In this document: positions 37,610 to 45,900 of the stretch, piece by piece
How positions within the stretch are numbered: the stretch's first letter is position 1
Layout of the letters: each line of letters begins with the position of its first letter
Source: Haloechinothrix halophila YIM 93223
Lineage (GTDB): Bacteria; Actinomycetota; Actinomycetes; Mycobacteriales; Pseudonocardiaceae
Reading direction: 5' to 3'
DNA: 64,000 nucleotides
Assembly: GCF_000504245.1 (NCBI RefSeq)
Contig: NZ_KI632509.1
Coordinates: 3,267,751-3,331,750, forward strand
Translations under genes and position numbers: made by a program
The notes under the pieces: generated by a model
Told to the model about the DNA's origin: nothing
Seen by the model: the letters and a program-made list of their open reading frames with translations, nothing else
Databases searched by the model: none

Positions 37610-37809
37610 TCGCCGAGGCGCCGCAACGCCTCAGCGTAGCGGGGCAGTTCGGAGTCCAGAACGCGGTCGACGAGATCCCGCTTGCTCGTACGCTCGATGT
37701 AGTCCCGCACGGCAGTGCGGGCGACGTCCTGCATCGACCGGTTCTCCAGCTCGGCACGCCGACGCAGCGCGTCGGCCTCGTCGTCCGAAAGCCGCAAGGT
37801 CATCGCCAT
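37606..37809 (-). CDS. Antitoxin of the Doc toxin (ribbon-helix-helix-like)
   Basis: A 67-residue protein immediately upstream of, and overlapping, the toxin. MTLRLSDDEADALRRRAELE reads as a ribbon-helix-helix strand-helix pattern, with NRSMQDVARTAVRDYIER as the second helix, and the acidic C-terminal tail probably neutralises Doc. The canonical partner of Doc is Phd, but many actinobacterial Doc toxins pair with RHH antitoxins such as this. A perfect dyad lies eight bases upstream of the start, consistent with autoregulation. ATG at 37809; a second at 37803 is also possible. Confidence 0.85.
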   Translation of the reverse strand: MAMTLRLSDDEADALRRRAELENRSMQDVARTAVRDYIERTSKRDLVDRVLDSELPRYAEALRRLGE

Positions 37810-37817
37810 AAGGTGAT

Positions 37818-37834
37818 GGTATCAGATTGATACC
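37818..37834. promoter_or_regulatory. Operator of the toxin-antitoxin operon
   Basis: GGTATCA-gat-TGATACC is a perfect 7-bp dyad eight bases upstream of the antitoxin start. Short, closely spaced dyads are typical RHH-antitoxin operators. Confidence 0.7.
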
Positions 37835-37886
37835 ACCATCTTGAAGCTCGCACATCCTCCCTACGAGCAGGGAGGCGTCGTTCGCC

Positions 37887-37927
37887 GCGCCTGGTGCGGT
37901 GAAAGCGTCTTTCACCGCACCAGGCGC
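37887..37927. terminator. 41-bp perfect palindrome, terminator of gcvP
   Basis: Arms of 19 bp (37887-37905 and 37909-37927; core GGTGCGGTGAAAG / CTTTCACCGCACC) around a CGT loop, 17 bp beyond the gcvP stop. A second hairpin, CCTCCC/GGGAGG, lies at 37856-37875. Together they insulate gcvP from the toxin-antitoxin operon. Confidence 0.8.
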
Positions 37928-37944
37928 CAGCGCCCGAAACGACG

Positions 37945-40857
37945 TCAGCTCTCGAACGCATCCGGCGGCGGGCAGGAGCACACCAGATTGCGGTCGCCGC
38001 CCGCCTGGTCGATGCGGCCGACCGGCGGCCACACCTTGCTACCGGGATCGCCAGCAGGGAACACGCCGACCTCGCGGCTGTACGGCCGGTCCCACTCCCC
38101 CGCGATGGACGACGCGGTGTGCGGCGAGTGGCGCAGCGGGCTGTCCTCCAGCGGCCACTCGCCGGACGCGACCCGGTCGCTCTCCCGCTTGATCGCGATC
38201 ATGGCCTCGCAGAACCGGTCCAGTTCGGCCAGGCTCTCGCTCTCGGTCGGCTCGACCATCAGCGTGCCAGCGACCGGGAACGACATCGTCGGCGCGTGCA
38301 GGCCGTAGTCGGCGAGCCGCTTGGCGACGTCGTCCACCGTCACGCCGGTGGCCTTGGTCATCGGCCGCAGGTCGAGGATGCACTCGTGCGCCACGAGGCC
38401 ATCCGCGCCCGCATAGAGCACCGGGAAGTACTCGTCGAGCCTGCGCGCGACGTAGTTGGCGGCGGCGACGGCGGTCAGCGTGGCCTCCCGCAGCCCGTCG
38501 GCACCCATCATCCGCACGTACGCCCAGGAGATCGGCAGGATCGAGGCGCTGCCCCACGGCGCGGCGCTGATCGGGCCGACACCGGTCTCCGGTCCCGCCG
38601 TCGGCTGCAGCGGATGGTTCGGCAGGAACGGCGCCAGATGCCCGCGCACGCCGATCGGGCCGACGCCGGGACCACCACCGCCGTGCGGGATGCAGAACGT
38701 CTTGTGCAGGTTCAGGTGCGAGACATCGGAGCCGAACTTGCCGTAGCGAGCCAGCCCGATCAGCGCGTTGAGGTTCGCGCCGTCGACATAGACCTGACCG
38801 CCGTGGTCGTGGACGATGCCGCAGACCTCCCGCACGGTGTCCTCGTAGACGCCATGGGTGGACGGGTAGGTGATCATGATCGCGGCGAGGTCGTCCGCGT
38901 GCTCGTCGGCGACCTTCCGCAAGTGCGCCAGGTCGATGTTGCCCTGGTCATCGCACTTGACGACGACGACCCGCATCCCGGCCATGACGGCGCTGGCGGC
39001 GTTGGTGCCGTGCGCGCTGGACGGGATCAGGCAGATGTCGCGCTCCGCCTCGCCCCGGTCGCGGTGGTACGCACGGATCGCCAACAGGCCCGCGAACTCA
39101 CCCTGGCTGCCCGCGTTGGGCTGCAGCGACACCGCGTCGTAGCCGGTGATCTCAGCCAGCCAACGCTCAAGGTCGCCGATGATCCGCAGCATCCCGGCCG
39201 CGTCCTCCACCGGCGCGAATGGGTGCAGGTCGGCGAACGCGGGCCAGGTGATCGGCTCCATCTCGGCCGCCGCGTTGAGCTTCATGGTGCAGGAGCCGAG
39301 CGGGATCATGCTGCGGTCCAGCGCGACGTCCTTGTCCGCCAGCGTGCGCAGGTAGCGCAGTAGCGACGTCTCCGAGTGGTGGGTGTGGAAGACGGGGTGG
39401 GTCAGGTAGTCGCTAGTCCGGGCAAGCGGCTCCGGGATCGCGTCCACCGTCTCGACGTCCAGAGTGTCCACATCGGACACCGAGAGCCCGAACGCCTTCC
39501 ATACCAGCGAGATGTGCTCGCGAGTGGTGGTCTCATCGCAGGTGATGCCGACGCGGTCGTCATCCACCTGCAGTAGGTTCACGCCGAGACCCCGCGCCTG
39601 CTCGACCACGGCGGCAGCCCTGCCGGGCACCGACGCGCGCACGGTGTCGAAGAACCGGTCGTGTTCCACCGCGACACCGCCCTCACGCAGTCCCGCCGCG
39701 AGCACGGTCGCCATCCGGTGCGCCCGCTGCGCGATCGCGCGCAGACCCTCCGGCCCGTGGTAGACGGCGTAGGTCGCGGCGATCACCGCGAGCAACACCT
39801 GCGCGGTGCAGATGTTCGACGTCGCCTTCTCGCGGCGAATGTGCTGCTCACGAGTCTGCAGCGCCAGCCGGTACGCCTGCTTGCCCTCGGAGTCGACGCT
39901 AACGCCGACCAGCCGGCCCGGCAGCTGCCGCTCAAGGCCCTCGCGCACCGCGAGGTATCCGGCGTGCGGGCCGCCGAAGCCCAGCGGCACGCCGAACCGC
40001 TGCGCCGAACCGACAACGACATCCGCGCCGATCTCGCCGGGCGGACGCACCAGCGTCAGCGCGAGCGGGTCGGCGGCGACCGCGACGGACCCGCCGAGTT
40101 CCTTCGCCTCGGCGATCAGCGCCTCCTGATCGCGCAGCACACCGGACGCTCCGGGGTAGGACAGCAGCACACCGAAGAAGTCGCCATCGATCCCGGCGGC
40201 GGCGATTCCGTTCGACAGATCGGCGACGACGATCTCGATACCGAGTGGCTCAGCACGGGTCTCGATCACCGAGATGGTCTGCGGCAACGTGTCCGCGTCC
40301 ACCAGGAACCGAGACGACGTGTTCTTCCGTGCGGCGCGGCGGATCAACGTCATCGCCTCGGCCGCGGCGGTGGACTCGTCCAGCATCGAGGCATTCGCAA
40401 CCGGCATGCCGGTCAGGTCGGCGATCAGGGTCTGGAAGTTCAGCAGCGCTTCCAGCCTGCCCTGCGAGATCTCCGGCTGATACGGGGTGTAGGCGGTGTA
40501 CCAGGCGGGGTTCTCCAGCACCGCACGCCGGATCACCGGCGGGGTGACGGTGCCGTGGTAACCCAGCCCGATCAGGTTCGTCATCGGCCGGTTCAGCGCG
40601 GCGAGCTCCCGTAGCTCTGCGAGTGCCTGCGCCTCGGTCGCCTGCGCGGGCAGCCCGAGCGTGTGCCCGGTGTCACCCCGGTCACGGATCGAGTCGGGCA
40701 CGGCCTTATCGGCCAGCGTCTCCAGCGAGTCGACGCCGATGGTGTCGAGCATCCGCCGCAGCTGGTCGTTGTCGGGGCCGATATGCCGTCGCGTGAACGG
40801 GGTGCCCTGCTCCAGCTCGGCGAGCGGGCGGCGGTTCGTGGGCTGGCGATCTGTCAT
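37945..40857 (-). CDS. gcvP: Glycine dehydrogenase (decarboxylating), P protein
   Basis: The PLP-dependent P protein of the glycine cleavage system, which decarboxylates glycine and passes aminomethyl to lipoyl-GcvH. The 970-residue fused form carries both halves. [17 protein letters not shown] near the N-terminus, [32 protein letters not shown], and the PLP lysine in [21 protein letters not shown] are hallmark stretches. The ATG at 40857 has GGAGG seven bases upstream; an ATG six bases earlier is also possible. A tandem glycine riboswitch lies directly upstream. No gcvH or gcvT is in this window. Confidence 0.97.
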   Translation of the reverse strand: MTDRQPTNRRPLAELEQGTPFTRRHIGPDNDQLRRMLDTIGVDSLETLADKAVPDSIRDRGDTGHTLGLPAQATEAQALAELRELAALNRPMTNLIGLGYHGTVTPPVIRRAVLENPAWYTAYTPYQPEISQGRLEALLNFQTLIADLTGMPVANASMLDESTAAAEAMTLIRRAARKNTSSRFLVDADTLPQTISVIETRAEPLGIEIVVADLSNGIAAAGIDGDFFGVLLSYPGASGVLRDQEALIAEAKELGGSVAVAADPLALTLVRPPGEIGADVVVGSAQRFGVPLGFGGPHAGYLAVREGLERQLPGRLVGVSVDSEGKQAYRLALQTREQHIRREKATSNICTAQVLLAVIAATYAVYHGPEGLRAIAQRAHRMATVLAAGLREGGVAVEHDRFFDTVRASVPGRAAAVVEQARGLGVNLLQVDDDRVGITCDETTTREHISLVWKAFGLSVSDVDTLDVETVDAIPEPLARTSDYLTHPVFHTHHSETSLLRYLRTLADKDVALDRSMIPLGSCTMKLNAAAEMEPITWPAFADLHPFAPVEDAAGMLRIIGDLERWLAEITGYDAVSLQPNAGSQGEFAGLLAIRAYHRDRGEAERDICLIPSSAHGTNAASAVMAGMRVVVVKCDDQGNIDLAHLRKVADEHADDLAAIMITYPSTHGVYEDTVREVCGIVHDHGGQVYVDGANLNALIGLARYGKFGSDVSHLNLHKTFCIPHGGGGPGVGPIGVRGHLAPFLPNHPLQPTAGPETGVGPISAAPWGSASILPISWAYVRMMGADGLREATLTAVAAANYVARRLDEYFPVLYAGADGLVAHECILDLRPMTKATGVTVDDVAKRLADYGLHAPTMSFPVAGTLMVEPTESESLAELDRFCEAMIAIKRESDRVASGEWPLEDSPLRHSPHTASSIAGEWDRPYSREVGVFPAGDPGSKVWPPVGRIDQAGGDRNLVCSCPPPDAFES

Positions 40858-40907
40858 TCGCATGCCTCCGGTTTCGGGTTCCGGCCACGGACACCGCGTC
40901 CGCGGCC

Positions 40908-41160
40908 CTCCCCCTCTGTCCGTGCCCGATAGCCGGGCGCCTGAGAGCTTCACTCACCGGTGCCGATGGACAACATCGGACCCAGCGCGCTTGCACCTTC
41001 GGCGGGGCCGGTGGCGTCGTCGCCGTGGGCCCGCTTTCCAGAGGCAGCTCACCCGAGCGGTCCTGGGTGCCTGAGAGGTTCCGGGGAGGATTTGCTCCTT
41101 CGGCGCCGGACGAAACGCACCATTGGCGCGCTACGGCCAGACTCTCCCGCTCGGGTTCAG
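40908..41160 (-). ncRNA. Tandem glycine riboswitch upstream of gcvP
   Basis: Two glycine aptamers in series on the minus strand. The first (about 41052-41157) reads GCGGGAGAGTC, CGCCGAAGGAGCAA and CCTCTCAGGCACC. The second (about 40908-41050) repeats CGCCGAAGGTGCAA, GCTCTCAGGC and GGACAGAGGGGG. These are the conserved aptamer cores. It should raise gcvP expression when glycine is plentiful. A GC-rich hairpin between the second aptamer and the gcvP start could be the expression switch. Confidence 0.94.
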
Positions 41161-41228
41161 CATCTGCGCGTCCTAGTCTACCGGGTGAAGCCACCCGCTG
41201 GCGGAACCCGTGAGCTGAAACGCAGGTC

Positions 41229-41774
41229 TTATCCGGTGCGCCGGGCTTTGCGGCGCTCGGTTAGCTCGTCCGGCACCTGCTGGGCGACCTCGCCACCGTC
41301 GGCGCGCTCGGCAGGGAACTCGTGGATGGAACCGGTGATCTCCTGCATGGCGCCGCTGACGGCGATACCGAACACGCCCTGGCCTCCCTGCAGTAAATCA
41401 ACGATCTCCTCGGGCGACGTGCACTCGTAGACCGTGGTGCCGTCGGAGAACAGCGTCACCGATGCCAGATCCCGTACGCCACGCTTGCGCAGGTGCGCCA
41501 CGGCGGTGCGGATGTTCTGCAGCGATACGCCCGCGTCGAGCAGCCGCTTGACGATCTTGAGGACGAGGAGGTCCTTGAAGGAGTACAGCCGTTGCGAACC
41601 GGAGCCGTGCGCGGTGCGGATGCTCGGCTCGACGAGCTGGGTGCGTGCCCAGTAGTCCAGCTGACGGTAGCTAATGCCCGCGATCTGGCACGCGGCCGCA
41701 CCGCGGTAGCCGACGAGGTCGTCCGGCACCGTCGCGTCGGGAAACAGCTCGCCCTGCTCACCCGTGACCCGCAT
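41229..41774 (-). CDS. MerR family regulator
   Basis: A protein of about 181 residues with an N-terminal MerR helix-turn-helix (YRGAAACQIAGISYRQLDYWARTQLVEPS, about residues 22-50; stated as position) and a helical dimer region (LVLKIVKRLLDAGVSLQNIR). The C-terminus (TTVYECTSPEEIVDLLQGG) may form a small effector-like domain. Orthologues are conserved next to the gcvP gene and the bifunctional nuclease gene in mycobacteria. ATG 41774 (GAGGAG upstream) and GTG 41792 (GGGAGG upstream) are both credible starts. Target genes are not known from sequence. Confidence 0.85.
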   Translation of the reverse strand: MRVTGEQGELFPDATVPDDLVGYRGAAACQIAGISYRQLDYWARTQLVEPSIRTAHGSGSQRLYSFKDLLVLKIVKRLLDAGVSLQNIRTAVAHLRKRGVRDLASVTLFSDGTTVYECTSPEEIVDLLQGGQGVFGIAVSGAMQEITGSIHEFPAERADGGEVAQQVPDELTERRKARRTG

Positions 41775-42037
41775 GGGACTCTCCTCGACCACGCATACCT
41801 CCCACAGCTGCCGTGCAGTCGATCGGTCGCGGGAATCACGCTGAATCACACCGACGCGATTCGTCACGACTAACACTGACGGTATGCCTGTCCGACATGC
41901 CGGTCAACGCGACTCGCGGTTGGCCTCAAGTCGTTGTTGAGACTTAAGTCGCAGCACAGAGCCTGACCTGGCCCTTGTCAACACCGCGTCATCCGGTGTA
42001 GTGACTACTCCGGCTGGGTGAGCCCGCCGGGCAGGCC

Positions 42038-42511
42038 CTAGGTGTCGGCGCCCCGGAAGTCCTCCGGCGAGACCGAGTCCAGGAATTCCCGGAACTTCTC
42101 GACCTCGTCCTCCTGCTCGTCCGGGATGATCAACCCCGCCTCGTCGAGCACGGACTCCTCGGCGTGGATCGGCACCCCGGCGCGCAGCGCGAGCGCCACC
42201 GAGTCGCTCGGCCTCGCGGAGACCTTGATGCCGCCGTCGAAGACCAGCTCGGCGAAGAAGGTGCCGTCCTTGAGGTCGGTGATCACGACCTGCTCCAGCT
42301 CCCTGCCCAGTGCGCCGATGACCTCCTTGAGGAGATCGTGGGTCAGCGGCCGCGCGGGACGCACGCCCTGCTGCTCCAGCGCGATGGCGGTCGCCTCGAC
42401 CGAACCTATCCAGATCGGGAGGTACCGCTCGCCTTCGGTTTCCCGCAGCAACAAGATCGGTGTGTTGGCGGGCAGTTCGACCCGCACACCGACGACGCGC
42501 ATCTCGTTCAT
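42038..42511 (-). CDS. Bifunctional nuclease family protein (DUF151)
   Basis: A 157-residue protein of the BFN/DUF151 family. MRVVGVRVELPANTPILLLRE and RYLPIWIGSVEATAIALE near residue 30, followed by ARPLTHDLLKEVIGALG and SARPSDSVALALRAGVPI, are the conserved blocks. Plant homologues have DNase/RNase activity, but the bacterial role is unclear. It lies between two MerR genes, exactly as in mycobacteria. ATG at 42511, with an alternative ATG four codons later. Confidence 0.92.
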   Translation of the reverse strand: MNEMRVVGVRVELPANTPILLLRETEGERYLPIWIGSVEATAIALEQQGVRPARPLTHDLLKEVIGALGRELEQVVITDLKDGTFFAELVFDGGIKVSARPSDSVALALRAGVPIHAEESVLDEAGLIIPDEQEDEVEKFREFLDSVSPEDFRGADT

Positions 42512-42693
42512 CGGGCCTCGCCTCCCTCTCTTGTGCGCGGGTTCAGCACTGTCCTCAACCTTCCCGCATCGACACCGTCGACGCTACCCGTCATCCGGGG
42601 CGCGTGCCCAGCGCTGGGCCTCTACACAGCGTAGGCGTGATCGCCGGGGACCTAAAGCCCCAGGGGCAACCAGGTGCGTCCCGGACCAGAACG

Positions 42694-43443
42694 TCAGCGT
42701 CCTGTGACAGAACGGATACCCGCCTTGACCAGCAACGTATGTAGCCTGACCGACAGCGCGGCCAATTCCCGAACCATTTCGTCAGCACGCTCTCGTGCCT
42801 CGGTGTCGCGATGCCGCGACACCGGAGTCACGATTTGCTCAAGCAGCCCCACTTCGCGATCCGCTGACGCGCGAAACGCCCGCAGGTGGCGCGGTTCGAT
42901 ACCGAAATCGGTCATAGCCCGCACCGTTTTCGCCACCAACACCGCATCGGGGTCATAGAACCCGGCGGCGCCTGGTCTGATCAAGCCGTACTGTTCCAGC
43001 TCGGTCAGCATGTCCTTGTCGATCCCCGCCTCGGCGAGCAGTTCTTCTTCGGTCAGCCGGATCTCGGCGCCGTCGGCGAAATCAGCCGCCGTAGGCACCG
43101 CCGATCCGTTGCCCTCAACGCCAGTGACGGAGACCAGTTTCCGGGGCAGCTTCGGCGTCGGCATCGACGGCTCGAGTCCACGATCGGCCGCATCGAGCTG
43201 GTCCTTGATCACTTTCAGCGGCAGGTAGTGGTCTCGCTGCGCGAGCAGCACAAACCGGAGCCGCTCGACGTCGGCCGCCGTGAACTGCCGGTAGCCAGAC
43301 GCGGTGCGCGCTGGCTGCACCAGCCCCTCCGACTCCAGGAATCTGATCTTGGAGATCGTGACATCGGGGAACTCGGGGCGCAGCTGTGTCAACACCGCCC
43401 CGATACTGAGCCCGTTGCGCTGGGACCTGCCCGCCGCCGTCAC
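42694..43443 (-). CDS. ftsR: FtsR-like MerR regulator
   Basis: A 249-residue MerR-type protein matching the corynebacterial cell-division regulator FtsR and its mycobacterial orthologue. The HTH runs LSIGAVLTQLRPEFPDVTIS to SGYRQFTAADVERL (about residues 12-62). The C-terminal part (AGIDKDMLTELEQYGLIRPG) resembles a second winged-helix-like module. FtsR activates ftsZ in Corynebacterium. It is encoded next to garA, as in mycobacteria. GTG or ATG start at 43443. The functional name is by orthology only. Confidence 0.85.
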   Translation of the reverse strand: MTAAGRSQRNGLSIGAVLTQLRPEFPDVTISKIRFLESEGLVQPARTASGYRQFTAADVERLRFVLLAQRDHYLPLKVIKDQLDAADRGLEPSMPTPKLPRKLVSVTGVEGNGSAVPTAADFADGAEIRLTEEELLAEAGIDKDMLTELEQYGLIRPGAAGFYDPDAVLVAKTVRAMTDFGIEPRHLRAFRASADREVGLLEQIVTPVSRHRDTEARERADEMVRELAALSVRLHTLLVKAGIRSVTGR

Positions 43444-43529
43444 CGTGCTGTCCTCGTCATCGGGGCCATCATGATCGCCGTGGAACCTCCAGCAGGACGC
43501 CTCGCCGCCGCTCAGTGGTCAGAGATCCA

Positions 43530-43994
43530 TCACTGACCCGATTGCGCTCCCGCCTTCGCGCCAGTCAGGAACACCAGCCGGAACTTACCGATCTGCACCT
43601 CGTCGCCCCCGGCGAGCACGGCCTGATCCACCGGCTCGCGGTTGACATAGGTGCCGTTCAAGCTGCCGACGTCGATGACGACGAACTCGCCACCCTCGCG
43701 CCGGAACTCGGCGTGCCGCCGCGACACGGTGACGTCGTCGAGGAAGATGTCGCTGTCCGGGTGACGCCCCGCGCTCGTGGTGTTGCGGTCCAGCAGGAAG
43801 CGCGAACCGGCATTGGGGCCCCGCTTGACGACCAGGAGCGCCGAACCGGCTGGCAGCGCCTCGACTCCCGCGACAGAAGCGTCCTGTGCCGACGCGTCCT
43901 GCGCCTGCTGCTCATCGAGGAAGTCGGCCCGGAAGACGGAGGTTCGCTCCGGAGCCTCTTCTGGGGGAACGCCGGGCCCGTCGTTCGTGCTCAC
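43530..43994 (-). CDS. garA: GarA/OdhI-like FHA protein with altered phospho-motif
   Basis: A 154-residue FHA-domain regulator which, when unphosphorylated, inhibits 2-oxoglutarate dehydrogenase and controls glutamate metabolism. The FHA domain (about 55-145) shows SAGRHPDSDIFLDDVTVSRRH and GSLNGTYVNREPVD. The N-terminal regulatory segment reads PERTSVFRADFLDEQ, whereas GarA and OdhI have ETTSVFRADF. Position 17 is therefore Arg where the PknG-targeted Thr normally sits, while Thr18 (PknB/PknA-type site) remains. GTG 43994 has AGGAGAG five bases upstream. It is flanked by ftsR and a phosphatidyltransferase. Confidence 0.93.
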   Translation of the reverse strand: MSTNDGPGVPPEEAPERTSVFRADFLDEQQAQDASAQDASVAGVEALPAGSALLVVKRGPNAGSRFLLDRNTTSAGRHPDSDIFLDDVTVSRRHAEFRREGGEFVVIDVGSLNGTYVNREPVDQAVLAGGDEVQIGKFRLVFLTGAKAGAQSGQ

Positions 43995-44113
43995 CTGGAC
44001 TCTCCTTACGCGCTGCTCTATCTGGGACTCGCGATCGTGTGGTTGCCAACGTACCGTGCCCGCGTGCTCACGTCCCCCCTGACTCCCCAAAACCCGCCAG
44101 GAAAGTGGCGGTC

Positions 44114-44776
44114 TCACGCACCCGTGCCGCTTGCCGGTTCCGCCCGGCCTTTACGCGCTATACGGACTCCCCGGATCGCCAGCACTGTTTGCACTGCGTA
44201 CAGCACCCCTGACCACACGTAGAGCACGCCGCCCCAGATCATGAAGGCGTAGGCGAGCGGACGGACGATCTCGACCACCCATGCGGCGGCGAACGCGCCT
44301 TGGACCAGCAGCAACAGTGGAAAGGCGTACATCAGCACGAATGTCGCGCCCTTACCGATGTAGGTGACCTCGGGATAGCCGAACCGGTAGCGCCGCAGCG
44401 CGAGCACGCACAACACCAGCAACAGTTCGCGGGCCACCAGCGCGCCGATCACCCACGGCGGCAAGATGTCCCGCAGCAGGAAGGCGATCAGCAAGGCCAC
44501 GATGTAGAGCCGGTCCGCCGCGGGGTCGAGCAGTTGTCCGAGCTTGCTCGTCTGGTCCAGCCAGCGGGCGAGCTTGCCGTCGAGCCAGTCGCTGACGCCC
44601 GCGAAGATCAGCACCGCGATCGCGAGGCCGTCCTCCTCCGGCCCGAGCAGCAGCCACAGGAACACCGGCACCAACGCCAGCCGAAGCAGCGACAGCAGGT
44701 TCGGTAGCGTCACCACCTGCTTCAGTCGCGAGGGCGTGTCGCCAGCGGCGTGTCCCACGCTGTCCCGAGTGCTCAC
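44114..44776 (-). CDS. pgsA2: CDP-alcohol phosphatidyltransferase
   Basis: A 220-residue integral membrane enzyme with about five to six helices. The CDP-alcohol motif SDWLDGKLARWLDQTSKLGQLLD (about 61-83), i.e. D-G-x2-A-R-x8-G-x3-D-x3-D, is intact; it uses CDP-diacylglycerol and an alcohol acceptor. By position near garA it corresponds to mycobacterial pgsA2, whose acceptor is not firmly established (phosphatidylglycerophosphate or cardiolipin synthase are the options). GTG or ATG at 44776. The gene name is by synteny. Confidence 0.88.
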   Translation of the reverse strand: MSTRDSVGHAAGDTPSRLKQVVTLPNLLSLLRLALVPVFLWLLLGPEEDGLAIAVLIFAGVSDWLDGKLARWLDQTSKLGQLLDPAADRLYIVALLIAFLLRDILPPWVIGALVARELLLVLCVLALRRYRFGYPEVTYIGKGATFVLMYAFPLLLLVQGAFAAAWVVEIVRPLAYAFMIWGGVLYVWSGVLYAVQTVLAIRGVRIARKGRAEPASGTGA

Positions 44777-44923
44777 CAGACCACCATAGGCGACATCGGT
44801 GACGAGGCTGGCCAGGTCAGCCTGCCGATCTGATCACGTACCGGGCCAGTGCGCTTACCATGGTGAGCACCCGGTCGGGCGACGTCCCGCACTGGTGCGG
44901 TGAGGAGATGAGGAGGTCAGGCA

Positions 44924-45832
44924 GTGAGGAACGCGGCATCGGGGTCTCACGCCCCCCACGACGGCTCGGCGCGGGCCACGCGCCCGCTCACGCTCGCTCC
45001 ACTCGAACTCGCGGGCGCCTTCACCTGGAATGACTTCCGGCTCGAGTACACCGAGTACGGCAGGGGCGACAAGGTCGTCGTGCTGACTCACGGCCTGCTG
45101 ATGACCCGCAGGCTGCACCGGGATCTCGCGCGCAGGCTGGCGCGGGAAGGCTTCCGCGTGATCACCCTCGATCTGCTCGGCCACGGCGGCTCCGACCGGC
45201 CGGAAGAGTCCTGGCGGTACTCCATGACCGACTGCGCGGCGCAGGTCGTGGCGCTGCTGGATCACCTGGGGATCGACAAGGCCGTCGTCGGTGGGACCTC
45301 GCTCGGCGCGAATGTCTCGCTGGAGGTCGCCGTGCTGGCGCCTGACCGGCTCACCGGACTTCTGGTCGAGATGCCGGTGCTGGACAACGCGATCTTCGCG
45401 GGCCTGATCGCCTTCCCGCCGTTGCTGTTCGCGGGACGGTTCGCGCCGATCACAGTGCGCGTCGTCGCCCGGCTGGCTGCGATGGTGCCGCAGGGCAACC
45501 AGTGGATCGATGTCGTCACCGACACGCTGCGCCAAGAGCCAGCCGCGATGGCTGCGGTGCTGCACGGGCTGCTGTTCGGCAGACTCGCCCCGCCCCGGCG
45601 ACTGCGGCAGGAGATCGAGACCTCGACGCTCGTCATCGGGCATGCCAGGGACCCGATTCACCCGTTCGGTGACGCTGACGCGCTGGCGGCCGACCTGCCG
45701 GACGCGCGGTTCGTCAAGGCGAGTAGCCCGGTGGAGCTGCGGTTCCGCCCGGAACGGCTCACCGAGACGATCATCACGTTCCTGCGGGAACGGTTCGACG
45801 CCGCCGACACCACCGTCGCGGCGGGGGCCTGA
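44924..45832 (+). CDS. Alpha/beta hydrolase
   Basis: A 302-residue cytosolic alpha/beta hydrolase. Core motifs are VVLTHGLLMTRRLHRDLA (oxyanion strand-loop near 52), the nucleophile elbow GGTSLGANVSLE (Ser near 127), VIGHARDPIHPF carrying the acid (Asp near 244), and the C-terminal His is expected near 265 but the segment KASSPVELRFRPE has no clear His; the catalytic base is therefore uncertain. GTG 44924 follows AGGAGG with seven bases spacing. The 21-bp repeat array follows eight bases after its stop. Confidence 0.85.
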   Translation: MRNAASGSHAPHDGSARATRPLTLAPLELAGAFTWNDFRLEYTEYGRGDKVVVLTHGLLMTRRLHRDLARRLAREGFRVITLDLLGHGGSDRPEESWRYSMTDCAAQVVALLDHLGIDKAVVGGTSLGANVSLEVAVLAPDRLTGLLVEMPVLDNAIFAGLIAFPPLLFAGRFAPITVRVVARLAAMVPQGNQWIDVVTDTLRQEPAAMAAVLHGLLFGRLAPPRRLRQEIETSTLVIGHARDPIHPFGDADALAADLPDARFVKASSPVELRFRPERLTETIITFLRERFDAADTTVAAGA

Positions 45833-45840
45833 GCGGGTCA

Positions 45841-45900
45841 CGGCGTCGTGTCCGACACTCAGCACGTCGTGTCCGACGTTCGGGGCGTCGTGTTCTCGCT
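45841..45900. repeat. Third array of the 21-bp intergenic repeat
   Basis: Three units at 45841-45861, 45862-45882 and 45883-45900 share GTCGTGTCCGAC or GTCGTGTTC. The array fills the whole gap between the convergent hydrolase and cysG genes and touches the cysG stop. Same period and core as the arrays at 8402 and 9110. Confidence 0.8.
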
